Below are positions 14,401 to 16,105 of a DNA stretch of 16,105 nucleotides, one piece after another. Numbering within the stretch: position 1 is the first letter of the stretch; each line of letters opens with the position of its first letter. Under the pieces are notes generated by a model that was not told where the DNA came from, did no database searches, and worked only from the letters and a program-made list of their open reading frames with translations. Source of the stretch: CAKRHR01 sp964423195 (GTDB lineage: Bacteria; Bacillota; Clostridia; Lachnospirales; Lachnospiraceae); NCBI GenBank assembly GCA_964423195.1, contig CAYRDY010000048.1, positions 1 through 16,105 of the forward strand. The letters are read 5' to 3'. Position numbers and translations under genes: made by a program.

Positions 14401-15833
14401 CGGATATCGACCTGAATTTCTCCGGTGAATATCAGAGCAAGGCGCATGCCTACACGGAAGTGATTTTCGGGCACGGGCAGACGTTTCGGGCCGGAACCAT
14501 CGGCACGCTGGCGGACAAGACCGCCTACGGCTTTGCCATGCATTATTTTGAGGATAAGAACATCCACAAGCGGAGCTGCGAACTGGCGCGCATCGCCGAC
14601 GCCTGCGTGGGTGTGCGGCGAACGACCGGACAGCATCCGGGCGGCATCATCGTCGTGCCGCTGGGGATGGAGATTTATACATTCACGCCGGTGCAGCATC
14701 CGGCCAATGATATGAACACGGAAATCGTGACGACGCATTTTGACTATCACTCGATCGACCACAATCTGCTGAAGCTGGACATTCTCGGACATGATGATCC
14801 GACGATGATCCGCATGCTGGAGGACATTACCGGAGTGGACGCGACCAAAATAAAGCTGGATGATCCGGAAGTTCTCTCCCTGTTCAACGGGCTGGATGCC
14901 TTAAAGATCAAGCCGGAGGACATCGGCGGCACGGATCTCGGCTCTCTGGGGGTGCCGGAATTCGGCACGGATTTTGTCATGCAGATGCTGCGCGATACCA
15001 AACCGAAAGCCTTCTCGGATCTGGTGCGCATATCGGGACTCTCCCACGGCACCGATGTGTGGCTCGGAAATGCCCAGACACTGATCGCCGAGGGCAAGGC
15101 CGAGATTTCCACGGCCATCTGCACGCGCGACGACATCATGATCTATCTGATTGACAAGGGCATCGAGCCGGAGCAGTCCTTTAAGATCATGGAGAGTGTC
15201 CGCAAGGGCAAGGGACTGACTCCGGAGTGGGAGGAGCTCATGAAAGCGCACGGTGTGCCCGACTGGTATATCTGGTCATGTAAGAAGATCAAATATATGT
15301 TCCCGAAGGCGCACGCCGTGGCCTATGTCATGATGGGCTTCCGCATCGCGTGGTTCAAGATCCATGAGCCGCTCGCCTATTACGCGGCATATTTCAGCAT
15401 CCGCGCCACGTCTTTCAATTATGATATGATGTGCCGGGGCAAGGCGGTGATTGACCGCCATATTCAGAATTATAAAATGAACTCGAATCTGAGCAAGAAA
15501 GAGCAGGAGACATTGAGGGATATGCGCATCGTCCAGGAAATGTACGCCCGCGGCTTTGAATTTCTGCCGATCGATCTCTATGAATCGCAGGCGACGAAAT
15601 TTACGGTGAAGGACGGAAAATTGCTTCCGCCGTTCTCCGCGATCGAGGGAATGGGCAGCGTCGCGGCCGAGGCACTCTTTGAGGAGGCGGCCAGGGGACG
15701 CTTTATTTCCAGGGATGAGATACGCCAGCGGGCCAGAGTCAGCGCGGCTATGGTCGACACCATGGCTGAACTGGGAATCCTGGGAGACCTTCCGCAGAGC
15801 GATCAGATGTCGATCTTTGACCTGGCAGGGTAA
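11403..15833 (+). CDS. polC: DNA polymerase III alpha subunit, PolC type
   Basis: The Gram-positive replicative DNA polymerase, 1476 residues, slightly longer than the roughly 1440 usual for the family. Domains in order: N-terminal domain (about 1-175), a charged linker (about 185-225), an OB fold (about 230-330), PHP first half beginning ELHAHT (H345, H347), an inserted DEDDh proofreading exonuclease (about 450-610) with D456 and E458 in FDLETTG, HNAAFD (536-541) and HRAVDDA (H594, D599), PHP second half, then the polymerase core. A zinc-binding module is formed by C943, C946, C972 and C975. Catalytic aspartates are D1001 and D1003 in EPDIDLNFS, with D1126 (KLDILGHD) the likely third. TGQHPGG and MFPKAHA (1299-1305) are also present. 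The C-terminus carries QMSIFDL (1468-1474), a canonical sliding-clamp binding motif. It starts with TTG, 16 bases after ispG. The DNA for its last five codons plus stop is echoed three times in the spacer behind it. Confidence 0.98.
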   Translation: MESSFFTVFADLELNKECRNFLADTSVSKVRASQKRRTLKVYLESAHLIPREIIRRAEGEISRQMFAGTGAAVEIRERYQLSEQYTPRVLFDVYYDSILFDLNEASPFEASLFDKADKDFPDEHRLRIHFRDNYIVESKMAHVREVLVEMFRERFGMDLELQFVREDAGENLLPDVQSEPVTIVAAGDGSASDEQNSQKRPARRESGSARRRIENDGIFFGRGFEGEDTPICDITDEIGEVIIKGKVFGVETREIRNEKTIVIFNVTDFTDSITVKLFVKNENLVDVLSHISEKNKEKFVRLKGMAVMDKFAKEIAIASVTGIKNISDFRECRRDNSPRKRVELHAHTTMSDMDSVADCQALLAAAYRWGHSALAITDHGVVQAFPDANHAIEKFDAEARKVYQGEHPEASEEEVKRVTAPFKAIYGLEAYIVDDLQEVVHQPAGQSLDSDFVVFDLETTGFSAAKDKIIEIGAVKVSGGEIRERFSTFVNPQVPIPFKIEKLTGITDEMVMGAPTVETVLPEFLSFCEGCILVAHNAAFDTGFIRENCHAQGLDYDFTSVDTMVLARILLDHLKNYKLDTVVEAVGCRLKNHHRAVDDAEATAEVFVKFIAMLRARGIFDLDALTKMGHIPEGAIKKMRAFHCIILVKNETGRVNLYRLVSLSHLKYYARWPRIPKSLLDQYREGLIVGSACESGELYQALLEDRSEDVIARIVHYYDYLEIQPIGNNRFMIGSEKTPGITCDEDLRNLNRRIVALGEQFNKPVCATCDVHFLNPEDELYRRVIMSGRGYPDADDQPPLYLRTTEEMLEEFAYLGEEKAEEVVITNTNRIADMIERISPVSPDKCPPVIENSDKILRTICYKRAHAIYGENLPEIVTERLERELNSIISNGFAVMYIIAQKLVWKSVADGYLVGSRGSVGSSFVAYMAGITEVNPLQAHYLCPNCKYVDFDSDDVKRFSGRSGCDMADRLCPVCGQPLSKEGHDIPFETFLGFEGNKEPDIDLNFSGEYQSKAHAYTEVIFGHGQTFRAGTIGTLADKTAYGFAMHYFEDKNIHKRSCELARIADACVGVRRTTGQHPGGIIVVPLGMEIYTFTPVQHPANDMNTEIVTTHFDYHSIDHNLLKLDILGHDDPTMIRMLEDITGVDATKIKLDDPEVLSLFNGLDALKIKPEDIGGTDLGSLGVPEFGTDFVMQMLRDTKPKAFSDLVRISGLSHGTDVWLGNAQTLIAEGKAEISTAICTRDDIMIYLIDKGIEPEQSFKIMESVRKGKGLTPEWEELMKAHGVPDWYIWSCKKIKYMFPKAHAVAYVMMGFRIAWFKIHEPLAYYAAYFSIRATSFNYDMMCRGKAVIDRHIQNYKMNSNLSKKEQETLRDMRIVQEMYARGFEFLPIDLYESQATKFTVKDGKLLPPFSAIEGMGSVAAEALFEEAARGRFISRDEIRQRARVSAAMVDTMAELGILGDLPQSDQMSIFDLAG

Positions 15834-15867
15834 GGCGCCGAACGACCGAGTGCGAGCGGGTGCCGAA

Positions 15868-16007
15868 TTTGATCTGGCTGGATGAGCGCTGGGCAGGCTG
15901 GGCGCAAACGCAGTCTGTTGTCAGGTTTGATCTGGTCGGGTGAGACGCTGGGCAGGCTGGGCGCAAACGCAGTCTGCTGTCAGGTTTGATCTGGCCGGAT
16001 GAGGCGC
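15868..16007 (+). repeat. 58-59 bp direct repeats echoing the end of polC
   Basis: Two full copies (15868-15925, 58 bases; 15926-15984, 59 bases) and a 23-base partial third (15985-16007). The full copies differ by four substitutions and one single-base indel; both contain CGCTGGGCAGGCTGGGCGC and end in TGTCAGG. Each copy opens with TTTGATCTGG, and its first 18 bases read FDLAG-stop (FDLVG-stop in the second). The same 18-23 bases occur at the end of polC (15816-15838), where 19 of 23 match the partial copy. The repeats fill most of the 212-base spacer between polC and the next gene. I see no transposase, no spacers of CRISPR type and no strong hairpin. Confidence 0.85.
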
Positions 16008-16045
16008 TCACCGGTTTATATAAATATAGGGTAGAGGAGAAAAGC

Positions 16046-16105
16046 ATGGGAAAGGTGATCCTTGAATTAAAAGATATTGCCAAGAGCTTCGACGAGACGG
16101 AGGTT
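16046..16105 (+). CDS. ABC transporter ATP-binding protein, PotA-like (5' end only)
   Basis: Only the first 20 residues are inside the window and the gene continues past the right edge. They read LELKDIAKSFDETEV after a short start, the first strand and turn of an ABC ATPase before the Walker A motif, and most resemble PotA, the ATPase of spermidine/putrescine import; other importer ATPases have similar beginnings, so the substrate is unsure. GAGGAG (16034-16039) lies 6 bases before ATG 16046, a strong ribosome binding site. The AT-rich TATATAAATATA at 16017-16028 could contain a -10 element, but no matching -35 is clear. The rimP and nusA genes that often follow polC are not found at this position. 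Confidence 0.65.
   Translation, partial: MGKVILELKDIAKSFDETEV

Noticed and set aside
15868..16007. Possible CRISPR array
   Set aside because: The repeat units are directly adjacent without unique spacers, 58-59 bp long and diverged, with no cas gene in the window.
15748..16083. A 111-codon open frame on the - strand over the polC tail and repeat spacer
   Set aside because: Its internal near-repeats simply reflect the DNA repeats, and it overlaps the starts and ends of real + strand genes.

Overview
The window looks like chromosomal DNA from a fairly GC-rich member of the Clostridia, possibly Lachnospiraceae. The evidence is a Gram-positive type PolC replicative polymerase with a built-in proofreading domain, the gene order pyrH-frr-uppS-cdsA-dxr-rseP-ispG-polC that is typical of Clostridia, strong AGGAGG-type ribosome binding sites and frequent TTG starts. 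The family assignment is an inference. All genes are on the + strand and coding density is very high.

Region 1 (70-3353) is a tightly coupled signalling cluster. A PHP-family metal-dependent phosphoesterase overlaps by 4 bases a 702-residue response regulator that combines receiver, HD-GYP and GGDEF domains (predicted cyclic-di-GMP breakdown and synthesis). This is followed 3 bases later by a stand-alone HPt phosphotransfer protein. No histidine kinase is present in the window.

Region 2 (3375-4870) holds a Nudix hydrolase resembling ADP-ribose pyrophosphatases, whose 3' end runs into a 100-N assembly gap (4005-4104), and then a rhomboid intramembrane protease whose C-terminal tail is encoded by a 9-bp minisatellite.

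Region 3 (about 4930-15833) is the housekeeping block. It contains UMP kinase, ribosome recycling factor, undecaprenyl-diphosphate synthase, CDP-diacylglycerol synthase, DXP reductoisomerase, the site-2 protease RseP, the 4Fe-4S enzyme IspG and PolC. These genes supply UTP/CTP precursors, isoprenoid precursors (MEP pathway: Dxr, IspG), the lipid carrier for cell-wall synthesis (UppS), the phospholipid precursor CDP-diacylglycerol (CdsA), membrane proteolysis and chromosome replication. A candidate extended -10 promoter precedes pyrH, a terminator-like hairpin separates frr from uppS, and the remaining genes are closely spaced.

Region 4 (15834-16105) is a 212-base spacer filled with 58-59 bp direct repeats whose first 18-23 bases echo the very end of polC (codons for FDLAG and stop). 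It is followed by the first 20 codons of an ABC-transporter ATPase of the PotA type. I found no prophage, transposon, CRISPR array or RNA gene. No clearly new system is evident. The most unusual sequence is the set of polC-tail echoes, and the most interesting gene context is the PHP / dual c-di-GMP enzyme / HPt cluster.
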